A DNA stretch of 64,000 bases from Leptasterias polaris (lineage: Eukaryota; Echinodermata; Asteroidea; Forcipulatida; Asteriidae), in contig JAZGTN010000009.1 in assembly GCA_037783415.1 (NCBI GenBank), forward strand, positions 10,974,001-11,038,000, written 5' to 3'. A model generated the notes under the pieces. The model saw only the letters and a program-made list of their open reading frames with translations. It ran no database searches and was not told the DNA's origin. The position numbers and the translations under genes were made by a program. Positions within the stretch are counted from its first letter, which is position 1. The number at the start of each line of letters is the position of its first letter. Positions 46,196 through 57,568 of this stretch are shown here, piece after piece.

Positions 46196-46994
46196 GGAGG
46201 TTAGTGCACAAACACCATGCAGTCGAACGGTGCATGCCCACACAGCATGCAACGTGGCTTGGCTTCTTATCTTGAAGACGCCGTGTCAAGTTACACTACT
46301 CAAGTCTATGGGTATTTTGTGTGTGATCAGTTTACGATGTACAAACTGACTGGTGGTAAGCTAACGGAAATCTTCAAAAATCTGCAAGTTTTCTGCAGAA
46401 AAATTGACTAATAGCAATTCTAAACGATCTTGTTTACGTACAAAGTTACTATTTGGACAAGAAAGATGCTAGAAAATGGCATATTCATGAACAAATTTAC
46501 GACTGAAAAAAAAAGTTTAGCTCTGTTCTAGGACGTACAGGTTCGTTGTAAACATCCTCATTCATGACATTTTAGATTCCATATACCCCTCAAATTGCGC
46601 TTTTAAGAAAACCCAACAAATACTCAAAATATTCTCATAAAACGTAATTTTAGGACAAATATTTACCCATTTTAGGAACGACAGTTACATCGTTTAAAAA
46701 CCATAGGTTTTCAAAAATTAAAACACGAACGTAAACATCGAACGAGCCCCTACTAATGCATATTCATTAAAAGAGCCAAGGCTCCTCCTTCGCCCCCTCT
46801 ACACCGTCTTCTTATCGATGAGTCATGGCTTTGTTTTCTTAGAACTAAAATTGCATATGCATGAGCAGATAATTACCGCGTCATATGACGTTTTTTTCGC
46901 GCGTGCGCGCATAAGAATCCCAGGGGAAAACATAGTGTGCTTCAAAAATATGAAATATTAGTAGGCAAAAGATCTGATCGTATCAGTTTTGATT

Positions 46995-47363
46995 AAATAA
47001 TAATAATAATAATAGTGGCTTCTTATATAGCGCTCAGGTCTGTCACTCAGTGACGCTCATGGCGCTTCAACATTATTACCCCTGGTCACTGGGCCATTTT
47101 TGTGTCATTCCTTTAACCATCTCAGCTCCCTGGGGAGTATACAGCCTGTGCTGCCAAATATGTAGCGCATCAAGCTAAGTCAATCACAAGAACCATCTCT
47201 GCCCTCACAGGTACCCATTTACTCCTGGGTGATGAGAAGCAATTATAGTTAAGTGTCTTGCTCAAGGACACAAGTGTCACGACCGGGACTCGAACCCACA
47301 CTCTGCTGATCAGAAACACCAGAGCTTGGATCCGGTGCTCTTATCCGCTCGGCCACGACACGC
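46995..47363 (-). mobile_element. SINE, tRNA-Leu-derived, full length
   Basis: The minus strand begins GCGTGTCGTGGCCGAGCGG, continues to GGGTTCGAGTCCCGGTCGTG, and ends in (TTA)n. These are the A and B boxes of a tRNA-Leu-like RNA polymerase III promoter, followed by a ~280-bp body. It is a close relative of 48451-48814. Confidence 0.85.
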
Positions 47364-48098
47364 TACACGAAATGCTTCAGTTGTCTAACGAGGCTAAAAA
47401 TGCCGACTTATTGAAACATTTTTTTTTAGGGAGGGGGGGGAGTTACATGGTCACCGCAGGAGTTGCTACATCCTTGATTGTACAGAGTTATTGATAAGAA
47501 TGGGCAAAGGGGTGTCTGCATGGCCTTTGAAGACCCCATTTTATTTCGAATACTGTTTTTTATCTGTCACTTAAATCAAATGCACTTTATACCAAATGCA
47601 CTTACACTGTATACCACACGCCAACAGTGCTGTAAAATAAACACTTTACATACACAATGAAAACAATGGTATTTAAGTGAAATTGAATCTTTGACCTCAA
47701 ATACAAGTGATTGTGGACTGCTTGAATGTTTAGGGGTGTCATTTGTTATTTGTTCCTTAATTCCCCGTGACCCCAAATACAAGATTGAAGCTGTCATGTG
47801 CATTCCAGTCATATGACAAGCATGACTGAAGTTCCTCTTTCTGTTTCATAGTTCATGCCTCACACACAAAAACACCCCCTTTTTAATATTATGTTTAGGA
47901 AGTTCCTCTCCAAACTGTGGGAATTTTATATTTCCTCAAAAGGTGATGGACTTTAAATGAGTTTGTTTTCTCACATTTGTCACGTTTGTTGTAAGAACAA
48001 CGGAAGGGAGAAGCTCTTTTTTTTCCTTCAAATAAATAAAAGCGTGTTAATTGGATTTGGGTTTATTTTTCTACAAAACTTATGTTGTGACATCTCCT
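47364..48098. other. No supported gene
   Basis: AT-rich sequence with short homopolymers (for example GGGAGGGGGGGGAG near 47430). No splice-flanked exon or repeat was recognised. Confidence 0.4.
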
Positions 48099-48411
48099 TA
48101 AAGGTATATGGTCATGGATTGGTTTTCGTCAATGTTGCTGATTTATAGGCAAATTTATCAAGAAAGATACATAAAGTCACATATAAATAAACGGACACCA
48201 ACCCTCAGAAATCTGGGAAACAGTTCATGCATGAATTGTTTCTCAGACTCAAATATTTGTGTGTGAAAAATTATCCAAACCATATTACTTCAAAGGGAAC
48301 CCTTTCTCGAAATAGTTTATACTATCAACAGCTGCAGTGCTTCTCATCAAGTCAATTTCTATGGTCATTGATTTTTAGAGTAGTCACCAATCTATGACCC
48401 TACTTTGAAAG
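48099..48411. mobile_element. MITE, TAAAGG..CCTACTTTGAAAGG family
   Basis: TTAAAGGTATATGGTCATGG at the left and CAATCTATGACCCTACTTTG at the right are inverted relatives of the ends of 52890-53322. The interior motif TGTTGCTGATTTATAGGC also recurs there in inverted form. Confidence 0.6.
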
Positions 48412-48450
48412 GATTTTTTCTCTCTCATATTTGTTTGGTCATGTTTGCTT

Positions 48451-48814
48451 GGCGTGTCGTGGCCGAGTGGATAAGAGCACCGAACTCAAGCTCTGGTGTT
48501 TCTGTTCAGCAGAGTGTGGGTTCGAGTCCCGGTCGTGACACTTGTGTCCCTGAGCAAGACACTTAACTATAATTGCTTCTCTCCACCCAGGGGTAAAATG
48601 GGTACCTGTGAGGGCAGAGATGGTTCTTGTGATGGATTTAGCCTAGTAGCGCATATATTGCAGCACAGGCTGTATATACTCCCCAGGGAGCTGATATGGT
48701 TTCAGGATTGATAAAAATGGCCCAGTGACCAGGGGTAATAATATGCGCCTCGGAATAGCCTAGCTAGATAGATGGCGCTTTATAAATGCTTGATATTATT
48801 ATTATTATTATTAT
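48451..48814 (+). mobile_element. SINE, tRNA-Leu-derived, full length
   Basis: GGCGTGTCGTGGCCGAGTGG (A box) and GGGTTCGAGTCCCGG (B box) frame an anticodon-like CTCAAG, as in tRNA-Leu(CAA). The body includes GAGCAAGACACTTAACTATA and the 3' end is GATGGCGCTTTATAAATGC plus (ATT)n. It is non-autonomous and transcribed by RNA polymerase III if active. Confidence 0.85.
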
Positions 48815-48872
48815 CAATAGAAGGGATACACTCAAATGTTTTAAAACAATTCAAAACATGTTACTTGGATAG

Positions 48873-49312
48873 CGGTTTACTCTTCCAAAATCTTAAGGTT
48901 GTGTCATCTGTTTAAGATACTTATTGAAAACCAGAGATCTGGAATGAATGTGCTCAGCTACTTTGTGTACTTAATAAGGCTGTGGTTTACTCTTCCAAAA
49001 TCTTAAGTTGTGTCATCTGTTTAAGATACTTATTGAAAGCCAGAGGACTGGAATGAATGTGCTTAGCTACTTTGTGTACTTTAATAAGGCTGTGGTTTAC
49101 TCTTCCAAAATCTTAAGGTTGTGTCATCTGTTTAAGATACTTATTGAAAACCAGAGGACTGGAATGAATGTGCTCAGCTACTTTGTGTACTTAATAAGGC
49201 TGTGGTTTACTCTTCCAAAATCTTAAGGTTGTGTCATCTGTTTAAGATACTTATTGAAAGCCAGAGGACTGGAATGAATGTGCTTAGCTACTTTGTGTAC
49301 TTAAAGAGGCTG
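48873..49312. repeat. 110-bp tandem repeat, four copies
   Basis: TTTACTCTTCCAAAATCTTA recurs at 48876, 48986, 49096 and 49206, an exact 110-bp spacing. The copies differ by a few bases (AAAACC against AAAGCC). Confidence 0.9.
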
Positions 49313-49491
49313 TGTCATCATGATCAAGGCAGGCCTGCTGCTGTTCATGGAGTTATGAACTCTCACCAAGTTCCTGCACATGAGCGCTCCCCATAGATTT
49401 GATATAGAGGGAGGGTGTACCTGTAGTACCTGGGTGAGAGTTCATAATTCCATGTACAGCAACAGGCCTGCTTTGATCATGATGACAGCCC
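49310..49491. repeat. Inverted repeat, ~60-bp arms
   Basis: CTGTGTCATCATGATCAAGG...CATGGAGTTATGAACTCTCA at the left is mirrored by TGAGAGTTCATAATTCCATG...CTTTGATCATGATGACAGC at the right. Confidence 0.75.
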
Positions 49492-49586
49492 ATTTATAAT
49501 TTGTTTTTTACCCTTACACCGATGTGTGTTAAGCACTGTATACTCAGTACTTTCCCGAGTTCTGTGAAAAAAATCCACAGGCAAAT

Positions 49587-49658
49587 CACTCGGGTGGGAT
49601 TCGAGCCCACGACCGTTGCATTGATAGAGCAGATGTCTTACCACTAGACCACCGAGCT
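49587..49658 (-). mobile_element. tRNA-like sequence, probably a SINE head
   Basis: On the minus strand it has a plausible acceptor stem (AGCTCGG with CCGAGTG, imperfect at the outer two pairs), a D arm GGTCTAGTGGTAAGAC and a T arm GTGGGCTCGAATCCCAC. The anticodon arm is irregular. It sits in a longer repeat (about 49500-49730), so I treat it as tRNA-derived and not as a working tRNA gene. Confidence 0.5.
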
Positions 49659-50639
49659 AGCCTGATGGCTAGAGGCAGTTCGAATCCTTAGCAGCGGGTA
49701 CCGCAACAATTTAATAGATGCAAAGTTAACAGCCCATTTAAGCAGCTCTATGAAATTGGACACTGGTCTGAAAAGTTCAGCCACGACCCACAAATTGACT
49801 TAGTTTGAACTTTTCACTACTTGAGTTTGTGGTTCCAATTGAAGTAGGCCAACAGCCACACACAATTTCACACTTTCTGCATTTTTATGTTGCTGTGTGA
49901 CACTGTAAAATCTTTTTCAAAATGACACATGCATATCCCTCATGCACGAAGTGCAACACTGATAACAGTAAGTGTGTTTGCATCAGAGCAAATTAAAAAT
50001 ATACACAAGATAAGTTATCTATGGACAGCTGAGTGTCTGACACGGGCTTACCGGCGGTGTTTGTTTTGTACCAGATAAAAATAGAGACTGTCCAATGATG
50101 ACAAATTCGGACACGATTATGGCTCACCATGAGACATCAATAATTATTGTATGTCAAAACGCTGAGTAAACAATAAAGGTTAGATGACCTCTCCTAAGGG
50201 GGGGTGATCAGTGGGTGGTCTCTCCCTGGATGTGGGGGGGAGGAGAAGTTCATGGCAAGGTATTTCTTTTGAGGGGAACTTACCAACAAAAAACTGTCCC
50301 TCACAAAACAACAAAACTGCCCAAACATTTGAGGAGTTTGGAGCAGGAGTGAGGGGGTGGATGCAGGGTGGAGGAAATTCCCAAGAAAACTTGATTGACC
50401 TTTTCACACTCTAATTCTTAACCCTGGCAACCTCCCAGTAGGGTTAAGCAAGATAACCCTTGGGGCAGCATGGGACTGATTGTCATTCTTGCCAGGTAAA
50501 TTGCAGCAAGTATGAAAAGCACATGGTGTGGTGGTGGGGTTAAAAATCCTCAGGAATTTCCTGTGGTTTCATTTCTTGTGAATTAGCTCGGCAGTGTGAA
50601 AAGGGTTTCAGAGTTTGTACTCGTTTATGATAATACAAT

Positions 50640-50940
50640 AATAAGCTGGGAGGCTAATCATCCTTACTCGCAGCTGAGAAGCTGACTTTACAATGGATGC
50701 TGCTATGTGTTCAAGCCGCAGGCGTGCAAGGGCGCCTTTGGCAGCCATCCACATCAACCCAAAACCACGGAGCACAGCCAAAGATCGAAAGTGTTTGAAT
50801 TTACCGAAGGGAGGAAAACCCGAGGGCCCGGAGAAAAACCCTCATGGCACAGAAGAGAACCAACACAAAACTCTAGTCAAACATGGCATAGCTGGTAATC
50901 GAACAAGGGGCACATTGGAGGAGAGCTCTTTACACACATA
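50640..50940 (-). mobile_element. SINE, tRNA-derived, interrupted by a DNA element
   Basis: It belongs to the same family as 34560-34876 (GCTGGGAGGCTAATCATCC...CAGGCGTGCAAGGGCGCC). Its sequence breaks off at CACACATA and resumes as TAAGCCACCC at 51673, after the element at 50941-51672. Confidence 0.75.
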
Positions 50941-51672
50941 AGCCGTGTTCCCATTGGACTTATTTTTGCTAAAGTACCGCGACTTTTCTGTAGAATGACA
51001 AAATTAAATCCAATGGGAACGCATGGTAAACTGACCTCCCTGTCAACTTACCGCGGCCGTGATGTAAAACTAACAGGCCGAAGGAGGTCGCGGAAGACTT
51101 CCGCTCATCCACGGTAACTTAACAGGGCCGCTAAAAAGTCCAATGGGAACGCTCCACGCTGTAAACCTACCGCGACCACGGTGTAAAACGCTATACAAAC
51201 AACACCACTTCCTGTTTACGACACAACTATACACAGAGGGCGCGCGAAAATGGTATGGTTCCCTGTTTCATTTGCACTGATGGCCGTGTGGTATGTAGCG
51301 TGTGTACATGCAATACAAAAATAACGCCTTTTCTATCTCGTCCAGCGGCAGCAAGTTTTTGCTTTACTGTGGTTAGAAACATGGCAGATTTGATCAATTT
51401 TGTGAGGAGTTTAATTGGGCTAGATAAACGTGAAAATGTGGATGAATTCAGTGCGAGAAAACTACGTCACAGTCACGTCATATCCTGCATAGGTCAAAGG
51501 TGACTGTGCACAGCGCCCGCAATGTGTACATTCTGCCAGTTTCGAACAGCGAGTTAACTGTTCCATCGCGGAATTTAAGTCCAGGTGGGAACGCACGGTA
51601 GAATTACATCTAATCCAGTCACGGTAAGTTTCCGCGTGGCCGCGGAAGAAAAAGTCCAATGGGAACACGGCT
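50941..51672. mobile_element. Non-autonomous DNA element with 21-bp TIRs and TA duplication
   Basis: The ends AGCCGTGTTCCCATTGGACT and AGTCCAATGGGAACACGGCT are inverses. TA occurs directly before (50939-50940) and after (51673-51674) the element, inside a SINE that is otherwise continuous. TA duplication fits Tc1/mariner-type or related insertion. GC-rich internal subrepeats (TCCAATGGGAACGC, TACCGCG) recur. An internal 82-codon frame at 51255 is not recognisable. Confidence 0.8.
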
Positions 51673-51784
51673 TAAGCCACCCATGCTATCTGAAGTAATC
51701 TTCTACAGATAGACACTTCCGAGTTTGTCCTTAACTTTTTCAGTCAACATGGTCAATATTTTTTAAGACATAGGGAAGGACGCG

Positions 51785-52045
51785 GCTACAACAAATTCGA
51801 GCTGCTGGCATGCAAGGGGGCCTTTGGCAGCCAGCTATACATCAATCCTTATATGAATGCAGAGCAGAGCCAGAAATCGAAAGTGTTCGATTTTTCCACA
51901 GGGAGGAAAACCGGAGGGCCCGGAGAGAAAAAACCTATCGCATAGGAGAGAACCAATGCACAACTCTACTCATATGGCCTCAGCCGGGAATCAAACCAGG
52001 GCCACATTGGTGACAGGCAAGTGCTTTACGCACTACGCCACACCG
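51785..52045 (-). mobile_element. SINE, tRNA-derived
   Basis: GAGCTGCTGGCATGCAAGG...GAGGAAAACCGGAGGGCCC...GAATCAAACCAGGGCC...TGCTTTACGCACTACGCCAC. The minus strand start GTGTGGCGTAGTGCGTAAAG and the box B-like GGTTTGATTCC identify the tRNA-like head. Confidence 0.75.
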
Positions 52046-52889
52046 GTTGTTGTCCCAGTACTGTCTACAGAACTGACTTCACTTCTACCCCCAATAAATT
52101 CTTGAGTTGATTATAAAACAGATCCTGTTTTCCACGCACTAGCTTTGATAAGAAACTGTATCTTTGGTGATATCTTTTTTTCCAGCCTTCTTTTGTTTGC
52201 AATGTAAATAAAGTTACAGATAAGTCACGCACTTGGATTATAATATTTCTCTGACTTTTGTTTGCCTTTTCCAAAATATGGGTCGGACGACACGAGTTTG
52301 CTTTTCCAACCACTAAGGTCAATAGTTTGTTGAGAGTCTCTCATAGTCTTGGGCACAATGTCAAAGAGATGCTTAAGCAGAAATGTTTGTTTTGAAAGTT
52401 TTGCTAAGCGGGATACCAGTCACAGATTGTTTGACATGGTATTTTAGCTTGGTTCCTTATTCTGGTAGGTATAATTGTAATGGATGATAATTTTGCATCG
52501 GGGGTAAAGAACATAACTTGTATTTACCTGTACACCAATGTGTGTATACTCGGTACTAAACAAAAAATTGTTTGTTGCGTTTAGCTACTTTATGTGCTTA
52601 AACAGCTCTATGAAATTGGGCCTAGGGCTCTAATTTTACACTGGGCTACAAGCTTGAGGCCAGTAGTCTCAGTGTTGGGCCAGTAAACTTACGACTGGAC
52701 AAATCGGGTGGTCTTGTGATTTTCAACTGAACAATAATATTTCACTGTGTAATTTCTTAAACAAAAACAAACTATGTTCAAATGTTGACTGATAGAATAC
52801 CTTTCAATTCTACCAAGTAATGAAGTACACTTAATACCCACAAGATAAATGAGATAAATCTTGTATTAGAAAAAAAGGTTAAAATCATG

Positions 52890-53322
52890 TTAAAGGTAGT
52901 GTCATAGATTGGTAAATACTCCAAAAATTAATGACCATCAAAACTTGCTTGGTAAGAATCACTGCAGCTGTTGAAAGTATAAACTATTCTGAGAAAGGAT
53001 TCCCTTCGAAGTAATATGGTTTGGATAACTTTTCACGCCGAAACATTTGAATCTTTCTCAGATTTCTGAGGTTTGGAGTACGTTCGTCAGGAGATGCAGC
53101 CACAGATGCGGTTGTACATGTACCTGCTGTTGCCTCGCTGAATGTGGATGAACTTGACGTTTGTGTGAAAACACCGAGACATTTTTGTGCTGTTTTCTCA
53201 GCAAGCAGACGTTTTATTCAGCTGAAACATTCACATGTGATTTTTATTGCATATTGCCATTATAGTTGTGCCTATAAATCAGCATTACATTGACAAAAAC
53301 CAATCTACTACACTACCTTTAA
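52890..53322. mobile_element. MITE, TTAAAGGTAGTGTCATAG ends
   Basis: TTAAAGGTAGTGTCATAGAT at the left and CAATCTACTACACTACCTTT at the right are near inverses. It is longer than its relatives by about 100 bp in the middle (around 53080-53180). Confidence 0.75.
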
Positions 53323-53519
53323 ACTGTGTCAGGAAGTTTTTTCTCATTTTGATTCTGGTCTTGTAAAAGCAATTCTGGGTCCAGTAAACATTTGAGTTAC
53401 AAGCCCTGAAGTCTTGACGATCTTTCCCCATAGTTAGAGCCATGTAATCATTGTGTGCTTTTCCCTCACTCAGGTGGTGAGGGGTTCGAATCCATCTTAA
53501 GCCATAAATAATGACTTAC

Positions 53520-53578
53520 CGTTCTTCCAGAAGGAGATTGACATTGTTCGAGATTTGCATAATCATCTTCTCCATCAT
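53520..53578 (-). CDS. Tail exon 5: DDYANL motif
   Basis: Acceptor TTTTTTTTTGTCCTCAG/ATGATGG; donor GAACG/GTAAGT; 59 nt, entering in phase 1 and leaving in phase 0. With the G from the exon at 59468-59536 it reads DDGEDDYANLEQCQSPSGRT. YANL is a YxxL motif, and YAN also fits the GRB2 SH2 preference pYxN (family knowledge). The phase change to 0 matches the terminal exon at 39657-39803. Intron lengths are 5.9 kb upstream and 13.7 kb downstream. Confidence 0.75.
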
Positions 53579-53824
53579 CTGAGGACAAAAAAAAAGATAA
53601 ATCAATAAAACCCTTCTTTTTATAAAATACTCACCAAAATGACTCGTATTGAAATACCACAAGAGAATGCCGTGTGTGGTAGTAATGATAAAAAATATTA
53701 ATAATAAGAAGAACAACACTTCTTACGCGCCGGTATCTGTCAAGTCTTGATGCTCATGGCACGGTCCATGAACAATATTCCAAAACAATATACATATCTC
53801 ATTTATATAACACAAAATTACTCC

Positions 53825-54177
53825 TTAAAGGGTGTGTACAACATTGGTAATTGCCAAAGACCTGCATCCAAACTTGTTATGACCTAACATATACATGAAA
53901 TAACAAACCTGTGAAAATTTAAGCTCAATCGGTCTTCGGAGTCATGAGAAAACAGTGAAAACCCCCATTATATGTTTTTACTTTTTTTCAAACATCGGAT
54001 TTTATCCTGCAGGATAAAGACTATTGTTTTACTCATTTCCTAAAAAACTTTGGTATTTCAAGCAAAACTATTTTAATGGAAGTTTTCCACCATGACCATC
54101 TTTATACCATGTAAGTTATTTGCAAATCTGTGAACATTTGTATTTTCAATCTTACCAATGTTATACACACCCTTTAA
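53825..54177. mobile_element. MITE, TTAAAGGGTGTGTA ends
   Basis: TTAAAGGGTGTGTACAACAT and ACATTGGTAATTGCC at the left are mirrored by CTTACCAATGTTATACACAC and CCTTTAA at the right. Confidence 0.8.
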
Positions 54178-54378
54178 ACTAAGCTAAACTACAAGCACAA
54201 TGAAATGGGGTTCAAATGGTACTCTGTGTTCAGGAAGAGATGGGTTTTTAGAGCAACTTTGAAATCACTAAGGGCAGATAGGCTATGTATTCTTAGTGGG
54301 AGCTGATGCCAAAGGTAAGGGCCAGAACGGGAAAATGGCTCTATCCCCAAAGAACTGTGTGTCAGGGGGACGACTTAC

Positions 54379-54550
54379 AGACCTTATGCACATGACGTCA
54401 TTTGAGTAGGGCGCCCTCGGCTAGAGGTCAAAAGGAAGATGTTCATTGGCCAATCCTGTGCGTCGCGCGTACAAATCTGTGCCTTTCTCATTGTTTCATC
54501 ATCAGTTTACCTCTAAGATGGTGGCTTGATGACGTCAATGCATAAGGTCT
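54379..54550. mobile_element. MITE carrying TGACGTCA, first of an inverted pair
   Basis: The ends AGACCTTATGC and GCATAAGGTCT are inverses. TGACGTCA, a consensus CRE, occurs near both ends. The second copy at 54892-55063 is in opposite orientation. Confidence 0.8.
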
Positions 54551-54564
54551 ATAATGAAGAATAT

Positions 54565-54848
54565 GGGCCCAATTTCATTGTGCTGCTTAACGGCCGATTG
54601 TTTGCTTACTGTGCGAGTTTCTATTTCATAGCGCTGCTAACCGTAAGCACATGAAAAGGCATGCTAACCTCCTGGTGCTGACTGCACGAAAATGAATGAC
54701 GTAATAATGCAAATCCATTGTGAACGCGCGAGGTGGCCGCCTTATTTTCTTGCTAACCTGTGAAATACGCTTATGCTTAAGCAAATTTTTCTGCTACAAT
54801 TAGCACGAAAATTTGCTCACCGTTAAGCAGCTCTATGAAATTGGGCCC
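54565..54848. mobile_element. MITE, GGGCCCAATTTCAT ends
   Basis: GGGCCCAATTTCATTGTGCTGC at the left; CAGCTCTATGAAATTGGGCC at the right. It lies between the two inverted MITEs. A relative is at 59153-59377, and single ends lie at about 49740 and 52610. Confidence 0.8.
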
Positions 54849-54891
54849 TGGTGAACGAAGATGTCTAGTATCCATCTGCTTTGAGGTAAAT

Positions 54892-55063
54892 AGACCTTAT
54901 GCGTTGACATCACCAAGCCGCCATCTTAGAGGTAAACTGATGATGAAACAATGGAAACGCACAGATTTGTATGCGCGGATCACAGGCCATGGCCAATGAA
55001 CATCTTCCTTTTGACCTCTAGGCGAGGGCGCCCTACTCAAATGACGTCATGTGTATAAGGTCT
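54892..55063. mobile_element. MITE carrying TGACGTCA, second of an inverted pair
   Basis: AGACCTTATGCGTTGACATC at the left; TGACGTCATGTGTATAAGG at the right. It pairs with 54379-54550 over about 170 bp as a large inverted repeat. Confidence 0.8.
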
Positions 55064-55479
55064 ATTATGCAACATGCCATTTTAGTTGTATGGTAAGCTT
55101 CAGCTTTCCCATTGGTTGATCCAGGGATGAGATTTGCCAAATGTTTCAATTTCTAAAAACTGCTTTTGGGCTTGGGTGATCCCCCTGGTTATAGACCAAG
55201 AATCTAACAGATGTTACAAACACCGACTGTGTGAACAACCAGAAATTCAAAACTACAGGTTTGGACACACTGTGGACTATTCCTATCTCCATTTGGTGAC
55301 TGCTTTACATTCTTTCAAGAAATGTGAATGCTCAAGGAGGTTTTGAGAAAGTCCTGAAATCAGGAAAAACCATGATTGAGAAACTACATAAGTGTTGAAC
55401 TTAATTAATTTGATGTACAAGCACGGTATTGATACTCTTATGTCCGCAGCGTTTTTCTGTATTGATTTATTTATTCTGG

Positions 55480-55790
55480 AAGTGAAACCAAGGATCTCAG
55501 AAAAGTAAACTTAACCGCTACACTAGCCAAGAACCCCATGGAGAGAAGACAAGGAGGATTCAGTTTGAGATGTGGGAGGAAAACCCACACAATCTTCATA
55601 GTGCTCCCCCCTCCACAGCGGGATTCGAACCGAGGTCCTAGTGACGAGGAAAGATACCACTACGGCAACCGGACAGCTGAACTTTGGACTGGTGCAATAA
55701 ACAGGAATCGAACCCACACTTTGATGACACCAGAATCTGAGCTTGGTGCATTAGACCACTCAGCCATAACACGACAACAAATAGATGAAA
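55480..55790 (-). mobile_element. Two SINE-type tRNA-derived pieces back to back
   Basis: GCGGGATTCGAACCGAGGTC (about 55618) and CAGGAATCGAACCCACACTT (about 55702) are inverted B boxes. AGACCACTCAGCCATAACAC is an inverted A box of the Leu-like family. The first piece is the inverse of the SINE at 58655-58962. Confidence 0.65.
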
Positions 55791-56294
55791 TAGGGTACTA
55801 ACTTTTAGTGACAGGTGTCTTTGCAGAATCAAGATTCATTACTTCATAGCAAGAAGAACCAGCTGAGAATGAAAGACACACATACCACTTTTTTGTTACA
55901 TCTTACATCTTACATTCTTAACCCTTTACAGACCAGCAGCTTGTACTGAAATGTCCATAGCGGCCGCAAATGGTTGAAAAATCTGACCTACATGTACTTC
56001 CTCTCAACCAAAGAAGGTCAAAGTAAAGTTCATGACCTAAATTGACATTTTCCAATGTTTCCCACTTTAAAATAGTGTCCATCTTTTTAAAACAAAACCA
56101 AATATCTTTTTTATACTGGGTTTTTTTCCCCAGACACTTTTGCAAGGCAAATTTTTTTCAAAAAACCAACAATAAAACCATGTTTGGGCGTATGGTGATG
56201 TTTATACAGAAATGAATGGTCTCTTAAAAGTTAAGACCATGGGAAATCTCTCTTATGAGTAAGTGTGCTTCCGAAAGAAACCGATGGACTCAAC

Positions 56295-56488
56295 GTTTCG
56301 GACAATATTGACCCTTTGCAGATGCAGAATGCATCTCTGCAAAATACGCATCTACAATTTCCATCCTTTTGGGAGTCAATTCCTTTATGTACATTTTGAC
56401 TCCCAAAATGGCGGACAGGATAGGCGCGTGAAGTTCAAAGTGCATCATGCAAGGAGTCTGAGGACGGAGAGAGTATACTGTCCGAAAC
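56295..56488. mobile_element. MITE, GTTTCGGACA ends
   Basis: GTTTCGGACAATATTGACC at the left and TATACTGTCCGAAAC at the right. An inner inverted pair is TTTTGGGAGTCAA / TTGACTCCCAAAA. Confidence 0.7.
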
Positions 56489-56631
56489 ATTGTAGTCTAA
56501 CAGCTCCTTTCACAACCACACATACTCAAAAGATAGATTTGCCTACATGGTGTCACCGCAAAACTCTTCCTTTAATGTCTTTCCACCATGCAAACCTTCC
56601 GGTCTCATCTATATATTCTTAACCCATGCTT

Positions 56632-57186
56632 CACTACAGAACTGCCTCACTGCAGAACTGCCTCACTGCAGAACTGCCTCACTGCAGAACTGCCTCACTG
56701 CAGAACTGCCTCACTGCAGTACTGCCTCACTGCAGTACTGCCTCACTGCAGTACTGCCTCACTGCAGTACTGCCTCACTGCAGTACTGCCTCACTGCAGT
56801 ACTGCCTCACTGCAGAACTGCCTCACTGCAGAACTGCCTCACCGCAGAACTGCCTCACCGCAGAACTGCCTCACCGCAGAACTGCCTCACCGCAGAACTG
56901 CCTCACCGCAGAACTGCCTCACCGCAGAACTGCCTCACCGCAGAACTGCCTCACCGCAGAACTGCCTCACCGCAGAACTGCCTCACCGCAGAACTGCCTC
57001 ACCGCAGAACTGCCTCACCGCAGAACTGCCTCACCGCAGAACTGCCTCACCGCAGAACTGCCTCACCGCAGAACTGCCTCACCGCAGAACTGCCTCACCG
57101 CAGAACTGCCTCACCGCAGAACTGCCTCACTGCAGAACTGCCTCACTGCAGAACTGCCTCACTACAGAACTGCCTCACTACAGAGC
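56632..57186. repeat. 16-bp minisatellite, 35 units, with ordered variants
   Basis: The unit is CTGCCTCACTGCAGAA and its variants. In order there are 1 CTACAGA, 4 CTGCAGA, 6 CTGCAGT, 2 CTGCAGA, 18 CCGCAGA, 2 CTGCAGA and 2 CTACAGA units. Three forward frames remain open through it because the unit has no stop. These are not genes. Confidence 0.93.
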
Positions 57187-57568
57187 ACAAAAACACATTC
57201 TCGTTACTAGCAATACGAGATGGGAGACATGGCAAAATTTATCACATTGAAAAGAAATTACATGCTCTTTCCAAAGTAATAAAGTTGTTTGAATATTCTC
57301 GCAAGGCAGTAAGTCAATTAATAATATACCACACACACAAAGATCCTTGTCATTTGATTGGTGGAACACACATCATGTGCCTTCCTTTATTTTGTCATGT
57401 GAACTGCCGTGATGCGCCAAAGTTTAATACAGGAGTCCTTGCACGCCTTGCGTACTTCGCTTCCAATATAACCATTTCCTGCTCGTTTGTTCAAATGAGG
57501 CAAAGTCTCGATGCGTAGGACAAGGTTTGTTGCTACATAAAGTCATCTACATGGTTCAGAATGTTTCA

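Larger units (their letters stand above)
42392..46934. repeat. Copy 2 of the 4.3-kb segmental duplication
   Basis: Same orientation as copy 1. It is interrupted after CTTTGTGT (42467) by 2.19 kb that copy 1 lacks, and resumes at AACAACGCG (44654). It lacks the 2.0 kb unique to copy 1. At the left edge the minus strand reads ATGTATGGCAAAG/GTACATACG, a good donor, preserved as GTACGTACG in copy 1 (25640s). Confidence 0.8.

Noticed and set aside
49587..49658. Functional tRNA gene
   Set aside because: The anticodon arm and outer acceptor pairs are irregular, and the sequence is embedded in a longer repeat. SINE origin is more likely.
51255..51503. 82-codon frame inside the TA element
   Set aside because: There is no recognisable domain, and it lies in a non-autonomous element. 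It may be captured sequence but cannot be supported.
56547..57518. Frames of 194-323 codons
   Set aside because: Most of their length is the 16-bp minisatellite. All three forward frames are open through it.
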